A stretch of 42,545 nucleotides of DNA from a virus (IMGVR_UViG_3300021084_000010:1-42545); one strand, 5' to 3'; positions 34,839-41,616 are shown, numbered from the stretch's first letter. Numbers and translations: made by a program. Notes: generated by a model not told the origin, from the letters alone.

Positions 34839-35246
34839 ATGAAAAAATACGCAGGAATAATCGTAAGATGTGATAATAAGGTGTTACTTTGTAAAAGAAA
34901 CTCACAAACAACTCTACCAGGTTTTTGGTCATGTCCCGCAGGTAGTGTGGAAGAAGATGAGCCAACTAAAGACGCTGCGATTAGAGAGTTTATAGAAGAG
35001 ACTGATTTACCTGTGTTAGGAGACATAGAGTTTGCCGCGGTAATAAAAAGGTATAACAGAGACGGAAGTAAAGTTAAAGGTATGTTTTATACCTACCTTA
35101 TGGATGTTGAAGAAGAGATGTTTCCTGATTTAGAAAACGCTTATGATGGGGACGAACACACGGAATGTGGGTATTTTGGTAAAGATGAATTACCCGAACC
35201 AATGACAAAACAATTTAATAAACTTATAAAAATAATTTTAAAATGA
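34839..35246 (+). CDS. NUDIX hydrolase
   Basis: A 135-residue hydrolase of nucleoside diphosphates linked to another group. The NUDIX box is complete at about residues 36-58: Gly-Ser-Val-Glu-Glu-Asp-Glu, then Ala-Ala-Ile-Arg-Glu-Phe-Ile-Glu-Glu-Thr. LPGFWSCPAG just before it is the usual entry strand and turn. It could be a MutT-like nucleotide-cleaning enzyme; the substrate is not readable. The stop overlaps the next start (ATGA). Confidence 0.9.
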   Translation: MKKYAGIIVRCDNKVLLCKRNSQTTLPGFWSCPAGSVEEDEPTKDAAIREFIEETDLPVLGDIEFAAVIKRYNRDGSKVKGMFYTYLMDVEEEMFPDLENAYDGDEHTECGYFGKDELPEPMTKQFNKLIKIILK

Positions 35247-35467
35247 ACAAATTAGTAAATATGTTAAAAACATCTGCACAGGCAGATAAAGCAAAGGCAT
35301 TATTATCACTTGAACTACTTGGTAGTAAAGCAGTAGGAATCGGAGACCACTCAACAGGGGACTTCTATAAAAACGCTGAAGAGGCGTTAGTAATGTTAGT
35401 AGACGCGGACGATAGATTAAGTGCTTTAGATAAGTATTTTGATTCTAATGGAGTAATTATAGGGTAA
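35243..35467 (+). CDS. Hypothetical helical protein, 74 aa
   Basis: A small soluble helical protein (KTSAQADKAKALLSLELL, then GIGDHSTGDFYKNAEEAL and a final helix). I recall similar short proteins from large phages but no family name. It is translationally coupled to the NUDIX gene and is the last gene before the long non-coding stretch. Confidence 0.6.
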   Translation: MNKLVNMLKTSAQADKAKALLSLELLGSKAVGIGDHSTGDFYKNAEEALVMLVDADDRLSALDKYFDSNGVIIG

Positions 35468-35513
35468 ATATCCAATAATTTTAATACAAAACACAAAAAA
35501 ACCCTTAAAGGGC

Positions 35514-35543
35514 TTGTCTGAGAGTAATTTTTTTGTATATTTG
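35514..35543 (+). promoter_or_regulatory. Host-type promoter P1 upstream of the structured RNA
   Basis: TTG at 35514-35516, a 19-nt spacer, and TATATTTG at 35536-35543 fit the Bacteroidota sigma-A promoter (TTG/TTTG, about 19 nt, TAnnTTTG). No ORF starts downstream for more than 1 kb on this strand. Confidence 0.65.
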
Positions 35544-35567
35544 TATAACTTTTGAGATTTATTGGAG

Positions 35568-35574
35568 TATTTAT
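35568..35574 (+). promoter_or_regulatory. TATTTAT element between the two host-type promoters
   Basis: A TATTTAT copy, the proposed late-promoter element, lies between P1 and P2 upstream of the structured RNA. Confidence 0.35.
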
Positions 35575-35614
35575 ATCTTACCCAACAGAAAATCAGAAAG
35601 TTTTTAAAAAAAAG

Positions 35615-35646
35615 TTTGACAGATTAAAAAATTTGTTGTAGTTTTG
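35615..35646 (+). promoter_or_regulatory. Host-type promoter P2 of the structured RNA
   Basis: TTTG at 35615-35618 (followed by ACA, so TTTGACA), a 20-nt spacer and TAGTTTTG at 35639-35646 match the Bacteroidota promoter pattern closely. Transcription would start near 35652. Confidence 0.7.
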
Positions 35647-35675
35647 TAAAACAATTCAGTAAGAGTACTGAAGAC

Positions 35676-35686
35676 GTTCTTTGAAA
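35676..35686 (+). promoter_or_regulatory. boxA-like antitermination sequence
   Basis: GTTCTTTGAAA about 25 nt after the predicted start resembles the boxA-like sequence in leaders of Bacteroidota rRNA operons. Such a site would help RNA polymerase read through a long untranslated, structured RNA. Resemblance is from memory. Confidence 0.45.
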
Positions 35687-36533
35687 ATATTAGTAAGTGT
35701 CACCTTAACCATCACAGTTTGTGAAAGGAATACAAAAGATTAACCCCTTTTTCTTAAACGGTTAAGTATGACATTTGACGGCGGTTTAGCGTCGTTAGAT
35801 AACCCCAGCAATGGGACTAAAGGGATTGAAACGAGAATAGTACATCGTGAATATTCGCAGAGTTTACTCTGACAACTAAACAAAGTGGCTACGGTCAAGA
35901 CCCTAAGGGCAACTGCTAAAGGGACGAGACCACTCTGAGTCCGTGGAATATCAGAGTTGAGATAGTGATATCAATAGGAAAAGCTACAGGTGACGGTTCG
36001 ACACACCCTGTCAGGTGTTGTAGGGCTGAGTACCAGTACAAAGGAATTCCGATACGATAAGTTAACGTATTCCTGAAGTACCGTAAGTTGACAGACTTAC
36101 AGAGAGGTGTGAAGCATTTTGTTTTCAAAAGAAACGAAACTTCTCCCGAAGCACATCTTTCTCATTTCCATCGTTACTTTTACTAAAACTAAAAGAGAGC
36201 AAAAGTTCTTCGGGCGTTGACAACGAAAGGTGTCTAACACTTCGAGTCAATAGACTAACGAAGTCATCGGTAGACCGCAAGTCTCCTGATGTCAATTATC
36301 AAATACCTGGTGGGATGGCCGTCCCTTAGTGAACTCGCAAGGTTTGACAGAGTAAAGTAGTAGTTGAGTAGTTGTTAACGAAAAGAGTGGTTCACTCAAA
36401 TAACCGACACTGACTTGATACTTTCGGCAACGAGAGTGGATACATGAGCAACCGATATAGGGTAATCTCACTAAAGACAAGTCACCATAAACGTGTAATC
36501 TCAGCGTTCTATACTCTATTATATATCTTCCTT

Positions 36534-36565
36534 AACCTCAGTTCTAACCGACTGAGGTTTTTTTT
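36534..36565 (+). terminator. Terminator of the structured RNA
   Basis: A 9-bp stem (AACCTCAGT / ACTGAGGTT) with an 8-nt loop and an eight-T tract. Confidence 0.9.
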
Positions 36566-36576
36566 ATGCTCAATAA

Positions 36577-36608
36577 TTTGTGTAAGTGAATATTATTCAC
36601 TATATTTG
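36577..36608 (+). promoter_or_regulatory. Host-type promoter of the 36630 gene
   Basis: TTTG at 36577-36580, a 20-nt spacer and TATATTTG at 36601-36608, directly after the RNA terminator and 21 nt before the start codon. The -7 element overlaps a T4-late-like TATAAATA at 36609-36616. Confidence 0.7.
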
Positions 36609-36629
36609 TATAAATAAAAAAATAAAATT

Positions 36630-36860
36630 ATGGAAGGAATTATCACATTAGTCATTATCGGTTTCGTTTTAACATTTGGTTCACAATTACTAAAAGGTAT
36701 TGGAAATATCTTTGCCGCGTCAGGTAGGGTTGGCGGTTGGATAGTTGGAATTATCTTAGTTGTGTTCTTATTAAAAACATTAGTTTTTAGTTCAACACCC
36801 GAATCTGTAACTCCACCAAATAATACGGAAATGAAAACATTAACTAACGAAGACTTTTAA
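36630..36860 (+). CDS. Small two-pass membrane protein, 76 aa
   Basis: Two hydrophobic segments are clear: residues 3-21 (GIITLVIIGFVLTFG) and about 35-53 (VGGWIVGIILVVFLLKTLVF), followed by a polar Pro/Thr/Glu tail. Size and topology would fit a holin, but it is far from the lysozyme genes and has its own host-type promoter, which suggests early expression. Function not established. Confidence 0.65.
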   Translation: MEGIITLVIIGFVLTFGSQLLKGIGNIFAASGRVGGWIVGIILVVFLLKTLVFSSTPESVTPPNNTEMKTLTNEDF

Positions 36861-36892
36861 ACATAATATTAGTTTAAATCAAAAAATTTAAT

Positions 36893-36900
36893 TATATTTG
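36893..36900 (+). promoter_or_regulatory. TAnnTTTG element next to the 36905 start
   Basis: TATATTTG ends 4 nt before the ATG at 36905, the same spacing as at 1849-1856 before the PcfJ-like gene. It would give a leaderless mRNA. No good TTG lies at the usual distance upstream. Confidence 0.35.
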
Positions 36901-36904
36901 TAAT

Positions 36905-37165
36905 ATGAAAAAAGGAGATAAAATAAAAGATAATAAAATCGGTTCAACACACATTATTGAATCTATTGAATCATTTGGTGAAGACACTGTAATTTTTACT
37001 GAGGACAGTAAATGTTTACCTATGGAACAAGTTTCTGTCATGAATATAGTAGAATCATATAGTGATTTATGTGTAAACGGAATCAATGAAGGTTTGAAAA
37101 AAGTTAGTGAAGACTTTAGAAAAACTATGAATGAAAAATATGGTATTAATTTTAATGAAGACTAA
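36905..37165 (+). CDS. Hypothetical protein, 86 aa
   Basis: Unrecognised. The start (MKKGDKIKDNKIGS) and following strands (THIIESIESFG, TVIFTEDSKCLPMEQV) suggest a small beta-barrel of KOW/SH3 type, with a helical C-terminal half. The small protein at 37778 has a similar start. Probably a soluble early phage protein. Confidence 0.55.
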   Translation: MKKGDKIKDNKIGSTHIIESIESFGEDTVIFTEDSKCLPMEQVSVMNIVESYSDLCVNGINEGLKKVSEDFRKTMNEKYGINFNED

Positions 37166-37171
37166 AGGTAT

Positions 37172-37429
37172 ATGATGAAGACAATTAAAATAGAACACCC
37201 AAAGTTTGGAATCCTTCAAGAAAAAAGTTTTGATGATGATATACAGTTTAAAATATATCTTAAAATGGTTCATTCTTGTTTGGAACTTAAAGAGGATTTA
37301 ACCACATCAAACGGTAATGATTTTCTTCTTCACATACCATATGATTTATTAAGGTCTTCAATGGTAATTGGTAACGTTCAAAAAATTAGTTTAGCCGAGT
37401 ACGCAATTCAAAAATCTAAAACACAATAA
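37172..37429 (+). CDS. Hypothetical protein, 85 aa
   Basis: Unrecognised soluble protein with a strand-like start (TIKIEHPKFGILQEKSF) and a helical C-terminus. The ATG at 37172 is directly followed by a second ATG codon; either may be used. It lies 6 nt after the previous gene and 2 nt before the next, in an operon of small genes. Confidence 0.55.
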   Translation: MMKTIKIEHPKFGILQEKSFDDDIQFKIYLKMVHSCLELKEDLTTSNGNDFLLHIPYDLLRSSMVIGNVQKISLAEYAIQKSKTQ

Positions 37430-37431
37430 AA

Positions 37432-37785
37432 ATGGTAAAAATAATTAATAATTTATGGAGTATGATTAAAATGGTTATTATTTTAATCTTTATGTTAGTA
37501 GGTGTTCATTTTGTAGGGACAGAAAAACTAGTAGAAACAGGTCTTATTTGTCTTGGATTCTACTTCTCATATAAACTCATAGAATTATTATCTGTGTACC
37601 TTAAAAACAAGATAAACGGGGTTAAAATGGATAAGACCGTTAAGGTTGTTGAGGAAATTAATCCTGAGATTAAATATATTGAAGGTTTAATCAACGAGAT
37701 TAAGAAAAAAGCTAAAAAAACTGTTAAGGATAAGAATACTTTAGACCTATTAGGTATTAAACTAAAACAACTTAAAAATGTTTAA
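37432..37785 (+). CDS. Membrane protein with helical cytoplasmic tail, 117 aa
   Basis: Two hydrophobic segments (about residues 13-28 and 35-54) are followed by a Lys/Glu-rich tail (about 60-117) that could form a coiled coil. It has no signature of a known family. It overlaps the next gene by 8 nt. It may work with the other small membrane proteins of this cluster. Confidence 0.6.
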   Translation: MVKIINNLWSMIKMVIILIFMLVGVHFVGTEKLVETGLICLGFYFSYKLIELLSVYLKNKINGVKMDKTVKVVEEINPEIKYIEGLINEIKKKAKKTVKDKNTLDLLGIKLKQLKNV

Positions 37786-37969
37786 GGTAGGTGATTATGT
37801 AATACCACGAGATAGTAAAACTATAAAGGTAATTAATGAGATAGAAGAAATTGAAAACCAATTTATTATTTACATGACAGATAATAGTTCTTATCATATT
37901 TCACAACTACTAACTTTAAATGAAGTGGTAAAAAAAGATAAACATTATAAAGAAAGTTTTAAATTATGA
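37778..37969 (+). CDS. Small hypothetical protein, 63 aa
   Basis: A 63-residue basic protein starting MFKVGDYVIPRD, with alternating strands (TIKVINEIEEI, FIIYMTDNSSYHI), suggesting a small KOW/SH3-like fold. It is coupled to its neighbours by overlaps of 8 nt upstream and 4 nt (ATGA) downstream. Confidence 0.55.
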   Translation: MFKVGDYVIPRDSKTIKVINEIEEIENQFIIYMTDNSSYHISQLLTLNEVVKKDKHYKESFKL

Positions 37970-38445
37970 GTGAAAAAAAAGAAATTGTAGGGTTCACAGC
38001 AGGTAATTTTGATTTAATGCATCCGGGTTACATTTACACATTTGAAGACGCAAGAAAACATTGTGATAAATTCATTGTGTTTTTACAAAGAGACCCATCG
38101 TTACATAGAAAATCCAAGTACAAACCAGTGGTTCCATTATATGAAAGATATAGAACCTTAATGGCAATTCAATATATTGATGAGGTTTATGTGTATCAAA
38201 CTGAAGAAGAATTGTATGATTTAATTAAATTCTTTGAACCTGATATTAGAATTCTTGGTGAAGATTATATTGGTAAATCATTTACGGGTGATGACTTACC
38301 ACCAAAGGTAATCTACACGAGTAGAGCACATGGATGGTCAACAACAAGAATGAAAGATATGATTGCGATGCAAACTATTAAACAGAACCCTGAGGTTATT
38401 GAAGATGCAAATTATTTTGAACGTAAATTAGGTATGGATGATTGA
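37966..38445 (+). CDS. Cytidylyltransferase-like nucleotidyltransferase
   Basis: A 159-residue member of the HxGH nucleotidyltransferase superfamily, closest in feel to glycerol-3-phosphate cytidylyltransferase (TagD) and related enzymes. It has GFTAGNFDLMHPGYIY near the N-terminus, where the usual His-x-Gly-His reads His-Pro-Gly-Tyr, and RAHGWSTTRMKDMI near residue 123, equivalent to the ISTT(K/R) motif. It would activate a small phosphorylated alcohol or sugar as a CDP or similar derivative. The change of the second His to Tyr may alter activity. It overlaps the next small gene by 8 nt. Confidence 0.8.
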   Translation: MSEKKEIVGFTAGNFDLMHPGYIYTFEDARKHCDKFIVFLQRDPSLHRKSKYKPVVPLYERYRTLMAIQYIDEVYVYQTEEELYDLIKFFEPDIRILGEDYIGKSFTGDDLPPKVIYTSRAHGWSTTRMKDMIAMQTIKQNPEVIEDANYFERKLGMDD

Positions 38446-38608
38446 TGATATTAAACATATGCCAAATCAAAAGTGGCACAAAATTATAAGTTTTATTAAA
38501 TCAGGTGTTAGAATTATTGGTTACGGTTTTATTCCTTTTAACTTGATTACCGCTTGTATTATACTTATAGTTAGTGAAGTAATAGGAATCATTGAAGAAA
38601 TGGTTTAG
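38438..38608 (+). CDS. Small single-pass membrane protein, 56 aa
   Basis: An ATG-initiated 56-residue ORF overlapping the cytidylyltransferase stop by 8 nt. A polar start (MIDDIKHMPNQKWHKI) leads into one long hydrophobic segment (about 24-52, GVRIIGYGFIPFNLITACII and following). Similar short membrane proteins occur in large phages as far as I recall, without known function. Confidence 0.6.
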   Translation: MIDDIKHMPNQKWHKIISFIKSGVRIIGYGFIPFNLITACIILIVSEVIGIIEEMV

Positions 38609-38683
38609 AGGTGAAGGAAAGATAGATTTTCTTATTAGATTAAATGAGATGGTGGAGTAGTCCGATAGCCAAAGTCGGTCCCT

Positions 38684-38712
38684 AAAGGTGGAGAGAAATC
38701 TTCACCTTTTTT
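38684..38712 (+). terminator. Rho-independent terminator after the small membrane gene cluster
   Basis: An 11-bp stem (with one G-T pair) around a GAAA tetraloop (38695-38698), ending in a T-rich tract. Confidence 0.88.
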
Positions 38713-38745
38713 AATTAATAATCTACAATTTTACTAATATAACTA

Positions 38746-38752
38746 TATTTAT
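38746..38752 (+). promoter_or_regulatory. TATTTAT element, candidate late promoter
   Basis: TATTTAT followed by AATAAAATA, 25 nt upstream of the start at 38771 and shortly after a terminator. Confidence 0.45.
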
Positions 38753-38770
38753 AATAAAATACCAACGGAT

Positions 38771-39070
38771 ATGTCAAACATAATAATAACTGAATCACAA
38801 TTACGTAAATTAAAGTCAAACATTAAAGAGGGTTCTCATGATGGTTCTTATATGGCAAAACAACAATTATTTACAATAGCCACACTAGCATATAAAATGT
38901 GGGAACAAATGGAAGAAGGTGAACAACTTGATGATTGGATGGAAAGTAAAATTGCTCAATCAGAACAGAGTGTTGTTTCAGTTGTAAAATCTTTCATGTA
39001 CGATGAGGCTGAGGAAGAGCTAAAAGGTATGGAAAAACTGAATTATGACGAGTTAGTTATCGGAACTTAA
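38771..39070 (+). CDS. Hypothetical protein with capsid-targeting-like N-terminus, 99 aa
   Basis: The start MSNIIITESQLRKLKSNIKEG has Ile-Thr-Glu|Ser (residues 6-9) and Ile-Lys-Glu|Gly (18-21), both of the (L/I)-X-Glu type cleaved by T4-like prohead proteases. The rest is an acidic helical protein (MWEQMEEGEQLDDWME, then DEAEEELKGMEKL). It is a single-gene unit between a TATTTAT element and a terminator. Function unknown; an internal head protein is a possibility. Confidence 0.6.
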   Translation: MSNIIITESQLRKLKSNIKEGSHDGSYMAKQQLFTIATLAYKMWEQMEEGEQLDDWMESKIAQSEQSVVSVVKSFMYDEAEEELKGMEKLNYDELVIGT

Positions 39071-39095
39071 TTTAAATAATATATTGACAAATACT

Positions 39096-39128
39096 AACCT
39101 TTCTTCTATTTTAGGAGAAAGGTTTTTT
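39096..39128 (+). terminator. Rho-independent terminator
   Basis: An 11-bp stem with one G-T pair (AACCTTTCTTC / GGAGAAAGGTT), a 7-nt loop and a T tract, ending the 99-aa gene. Confidence 0.88.
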
Positions 39129-39160
39129 AATGCCTTAAAAATACTAAAAAATAATATAAG

Positions 39161-39376
39161 ATGATAAAATTAACGTTTAATACAAAAAAACATACTTTGG
39201 TTTATAAACCTGACATGGAAAAGACTCATGTTGTTGAATATCCAAATGTGACAACAATTAAAGATGATGGGAATAACTATTACGAAGTTAGACAAAAACA
39301 AGAACCTGCGGGTCCGAGTGTTCCAATTATTAGAGTACCACAACAATCAACTATTATTGAATACTTACACTCATAA
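39161..39376 (+). CDS. Hypothetical protein, 71 aa
   Basis: Unrecognised. Strand-rich (IKLTFNTKKHTLVYKPD, HVVEYPNVTTI) with a Pro-rich C-terminal part (EPAGPSVPIIRVPQ). It ends 5 nt before thymidylate synthase and is probably co-transcribed with it. Confidence 0.5.
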   Translation: MIKLTFNTKKHTLVYKPDMEKTHVVEYPNVTTIKDDGNNYYEVRQKQEPAGPSVPIIRVPQQSTIIEYLHS

Positions 39377-39381
39377 GTAAA

Positions 39382-40440
39382 ATGAATAGTATTGATAAAC
39401 AATATAACGAATTACTATCTACTATTTTAGAACATGGTGTAGATAAATCAGATAGGACTGGTACGGGTACTAAGTCTATTTTTGGTTATACTATAAGACA
39501 TAATATGAAAGAAGGGTTTCCTCTTCTTACCACAAAGAAGATGGCAGTCAAAACAATGATGACTGAATTGAAGTGGTTCTTAAAAGGAGATACCAACATC
39601 AAGTACTTGGTGGACAACGGATGTAACATTTGGAATGGTGATGCTTTCAAAAACTATATTAGTAAAACTAATGAGTATAAAGGTAATTGGCCTGATACTA
39701 TGGATGAGTTTATTGAACGAATCAAAACCGATGATGAATTTGCAAAGACATGGGGTGAGTTAGGTCCTGTATATGGTGCTCAGTGGAGAGGATGGTTTCA
39801 AGAAGGTGAGCAAGTATTTGAAGGGGATACGTTACAAGTTTATAACGAAAAAAGTGTTGACCAAATTAAAAATTTACTTGAACAACTTAAAAGGAATCCA
39901 GACTCAAGAAGGTTAATGGTTAGTGCTTGGAATGTTGGGGAGTTAGATTTAATGACTTTACCTCCATGTCATTATGGGTTTCAAATATACACTAGATTAT
40001 TAACTGATAAAGAGAGATATGAATACTGGTTCAAAAATAATTATGAGACAGGTATGGAAAGATATTTCGACCCTAAAAACCTACCTGATTTTGATGATAA
40101 AAGACACGAACCAACACCAAAGAGAGCTATATCATTAATGTGGAACCAAAGGTCTGTAGACACATTCTTAGGGTTACCATTTAACATTTCTTCATATGCT
40201 ACTTTACTTATGTTAATTGCAAAAGAGGTACATATGATACCAGACCAATTAATAGGTAATTTAGGTGATGTCCATTTATATCAAAATCATTTAAATCAGG
40301 CTAAAGAACAGATTAAGAGAGAAGGTTACGATTTACCACATATTAACTTTAAAGGTGTTAATTTATTAGGTGGTGAATTCAACTATGAATTAATAAATTA
40401 TAATTATAAACCAACTATTAAAGCTCCATTAAGTAATTAA
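39382..40440 (+). CDS. thyA: Thymidylate synthase
   Basis: Converts dUMP to dTMP with methylene-tetrahydrofolate. Motifs: Ser-Asp-Arg-Thr-Gly-Thr-Gly (about 22), ELKWFLKGDTNI, GPVYGAQWR, the catalytic Cys in LPPCHYGFQ (about 197), NQRSVDTFLGLPFNISSYA and GDVHLYQNH. The Asn of Leu-Pro-Phe-Asn that selects dUMP is present, arguing against a dCMP hydroxymethylase. At 352 residues it is longer than the 264-residue E. coli enzyme: there is an insert of roughly 40 residues between the catalytic Cys strand and the NQRS motif, plus a longer small domain. It supplies dTMP for an AT-rich phage genome. Confidence 0.95.
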   Translation: MNSIDKQYNELLSTILEHGVDKSDRTGTGTKSIFGYTIRHNMKEGFPLLTTKKMAVKTMMTELKWFLKGDTNIKYLVDNGCNIWNGDAFKNYISKTNEYKGNWPDTMDEFIERIKTDDEFAKTWGELGPVYGAQWRGWFQEGEQVFEGDTLQVYNEKSVDQIKNLLEQLKRNPDSRRLMVSAWNVGELDLMTLPPCHYGFQIYTRLLTDKERYEYWFKNNYETGMERYFDPKNLPDFDDKRHEPTPKRAISLMWNQRSVDTFLGLPFNISSYATLLMLIAKEVHMIPDQLIGNLGDVHLYQNHLNQAKEQIKREGYDLPHINFKGVNLLGGEFNYELINYNYKPTIKAPLSN

Positions 40441-40443
40441 ACG

Positions 40444-40647
40444 ATGTTAAGTAAACAAATTCTTATTGATAATATTGAAAGAGATGATGTGTGGGATAGT
40501 GCTAAACACCTTTACGCGTCTACCTTACTTAAAGAATATGATTCTGATTCGGTAAGAAAGTTTTTATTTAATAAGTTTAAAGACACTGGTGATTACTATT
40601 ATTGTTCTATCTTAAAAGAGGATGTTAATGGAGAAAAACGTAATTAA
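40444..40647 (+). CDS. Hypothetical protein, 67 aa
   Basis: A small helical protein with conserved-looking features only at low level (ILIDNIERDDVWDSAKHLYA, then LFNKFKDTGDYYYCSIL). It starts 3 nt after thymidylate synthase and overlaps the following gene. No family recognised. Confidence 0.55.
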   Translation: MLSKQILIDNIERDDVWDSAKHLYASTLLKEYDSDSVRKFLFNKFKDTGDYYYCSILKEDVNGEKRN

Positions 40648-41023
40648 CTTCATCCAAAGATACTATACTTTTGAGATAAAGGGCAATAAAGAAATATATT
40701 TAAGAGATGTGTTTGAAGATAATGTTGAAACACATACGGTGGATATAAACTCAAGGGTTAAATTTGTATGGGGTAGAGCTAAAAACGTTACGGGTGTTGA
40801 TTTACGTAATAAAGAGTTTACTCATATACAAAAAATAATAAGAGAAGTTTTTAGGTCTAAACAGAGTATAGACTTTTATAATTTTATGGTTAATGAAATA
40901 CATGAACAGGAAGAATGGGAAGGTTTAGTTATACCGTTAAAGGATTTAAAACATGAGTTCCCTAATTTATATGGTGATAATATTAATGGTATAATTTTAG
41001 AAAACATAAAAAAAGATGAGTAA
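40628..41023 (+). CDS. Hypothetical protein, 131 aa
   Basis: Unrecognised soluble protein. A strand-rich start (FIQRYYTFEIKGNKEIYLRD) and a basic middle (RVKFVWGRAKNVTG) are followed by an acidic helical C-terminus. I prefer ATG 40628 because it limits the overlap with the upstream gene to 20 nt; ATG 40622 is also in frame. It overlaps the next gene by 8 nt. Confidence 0.6.
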   Translation: MEKNVINFIQRYYTFEIKGNKEIYLRDVFEDNVETHTVDINSRVKFVWGRAKNVTGVDLRNKEFTHIQKIIREVFRSKQSIDFYNFMVNEIHEQEEWEGLVIPLKDLKHEFPNLYGDNINGIILENIKKDE

Positions 41024-41606
41024 GGAATATAAAGATTTAAAGTCAGTTATTAGTAAATACAATAAAGTTATTGTCACTGGACCTCATGGTGCGGGTAATA
41101 AGATAATGACAAAAATAATATCTAAAGATTTTAATTTACCTGAAGTTAGAGGTGAATATGCGTGGGATTTAAATGGGTATAATGAAGAAGATGGTATAAG
41201 AACATTTCATAAAAATCATATGAACGATAAGTACTCATCTTTTGGTCCTTCACAATCGGGACATTTACATAGAATAACAGATTACTTACAAGATGTTTTA
41301 GTTGTTTTTATGTATAAAGATATGGATAGTATTGAAAGATATTCTGAAAGAAATAAATTTGTTAAAGACCAAAGTCATAAATATGAATGGGGGGTCTATA
41401 GACAGATGGTTATGGAAGATTTCCCTGAAAGTGCTCAGTATTTGAGAAAAAGTATTGAACAATTAACCTATCATATATGGGAAAACCATCAACGAGTATT
41501 AATACCGAATTGGGTAGAAGTTAGTCATAGTTCTTTGGAAGGTCATGAATTATGGATTAGTAAAGAAGACCGAAAAGAATTTAAAGAGTGGCAAACTACA
41601 TTTTAG
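41016..41606 (+). CDS. P-loop NTPase-like protein, 196 aa
   Basis: The strand KVIVTGPHGAGNKIMTKII (about residues 17-35) is a P-loop-like start, but the canonical Gly-Lys-Ser/Thr is replaced by Gly-Asn-Lys-Ile, closer to sulfotransferase-like or divergent kinase-like loops. A DVLVVFMYKDMDSIERY strand-turn (about 92) and Arg/Lys-rich helices follow, as in small nucleotide or sulfate-transferring P-loop enzymes. It may be a divergent nucleotide kinase next to thymidylate synthase; this is not certain. Confidence 0.55.
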   Translation: MSKEYKDLKSVISKYNKVIVTGPHGAGNKIMTKIISKDFNLPEVRGEYAWDLNGYNEEDGIRTFHKNHMNDKYSSFGPSQSGHLHRITDYLQDVLVVFMYKDMDSIERYSERNKFVKDQSHKYEWGVYRQMVMEDFPESAQYLRKSIEQLTYHIWENHQRVLIPNWVEVSHSSLEGHELWISKEDRKEFKEWQTTF

Positions 41607-41609
41607 ATA

Positions 41610-41616
41610 TATTTAT
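41610..41616 (+). promoter_or_regulatory. TATTTAT element upstream of the 41622 gene
   Basis: TATTTAT lies only 5 nt before the ATG at 41622, directly after the P-loop gene stop. If it is a promoter, the mRNA would be leaderless. It is weaker than the other copies. Confidence 0.25.

Larger units (their letters stand above)
35652..36565 (+). ncRNA. Large structured non-coding RNA, about 0.9 kb, class unassigned
   Basis: About 900 nt with no plus-strand ORF, G+C content visibly above its neighbours, tandem promoters in front and a terminator at the end. Many local helices can be read: TTAACC/GGTTAA (about 35733-35766), GACG/CGTC (about 35775), CCCA-GCAA-TGGG (about 35804-35815), CAGAG-TTTA-CTCTG (about 35858), CTCTGA/TCAGAG (about 35932-35955), ACACC/GGTGT (about 36002-36018), GTAAGT/ACTTAC (about 36084-36101), CCCGAAG/CTTCGGG closing a long arm (about 36145-36215) and ACTTTC/GAGAGT (about 36420). 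Size, isolation and phage setting recall GOLLD- or ROOL-type giant RNAs, but I cannot confirm a family. The start is set from promoter P2. Confidence 0.75.

Noticed and set aside
35501-35513. Minus-strand terminator (CCCTT/AAGGG followed by T on the minus strand)
   Set aside because: The stem is too short with almost no loop, and no minus-strand gene ends there.
35916-36480. Two minus-strand ORFs (70 and 62 codons) in the non-coding stretch
   Set aside because: Low-quality sequences with no family resemblance, both fully inside the candidate structured RNA, whose promoters, hairpins and terminator are on the plus strand.
35652-36565. Fragment of host rRNA or a group I intron
   Set aside because: No recognisable 16S/23S conserved stretch could be seen despite the rRNA-like leader, and no group I core with a flanking split gene was found.
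38640-38690. tRNA-like sequence
   Set aside because: Only one short hairpin is visible; no acceptor, anticodon and T-arm combination or T-loop consensus. No tRNA was found anywhere in the window.
39382-40440. dCMP hydroxymethylase instead of thymidylate synthase
   Set aside because: The discriminating residue after Leu-Pro-Phe is Asn, as in dUMP-using enzymes; hydroxymethylases have Asp there.
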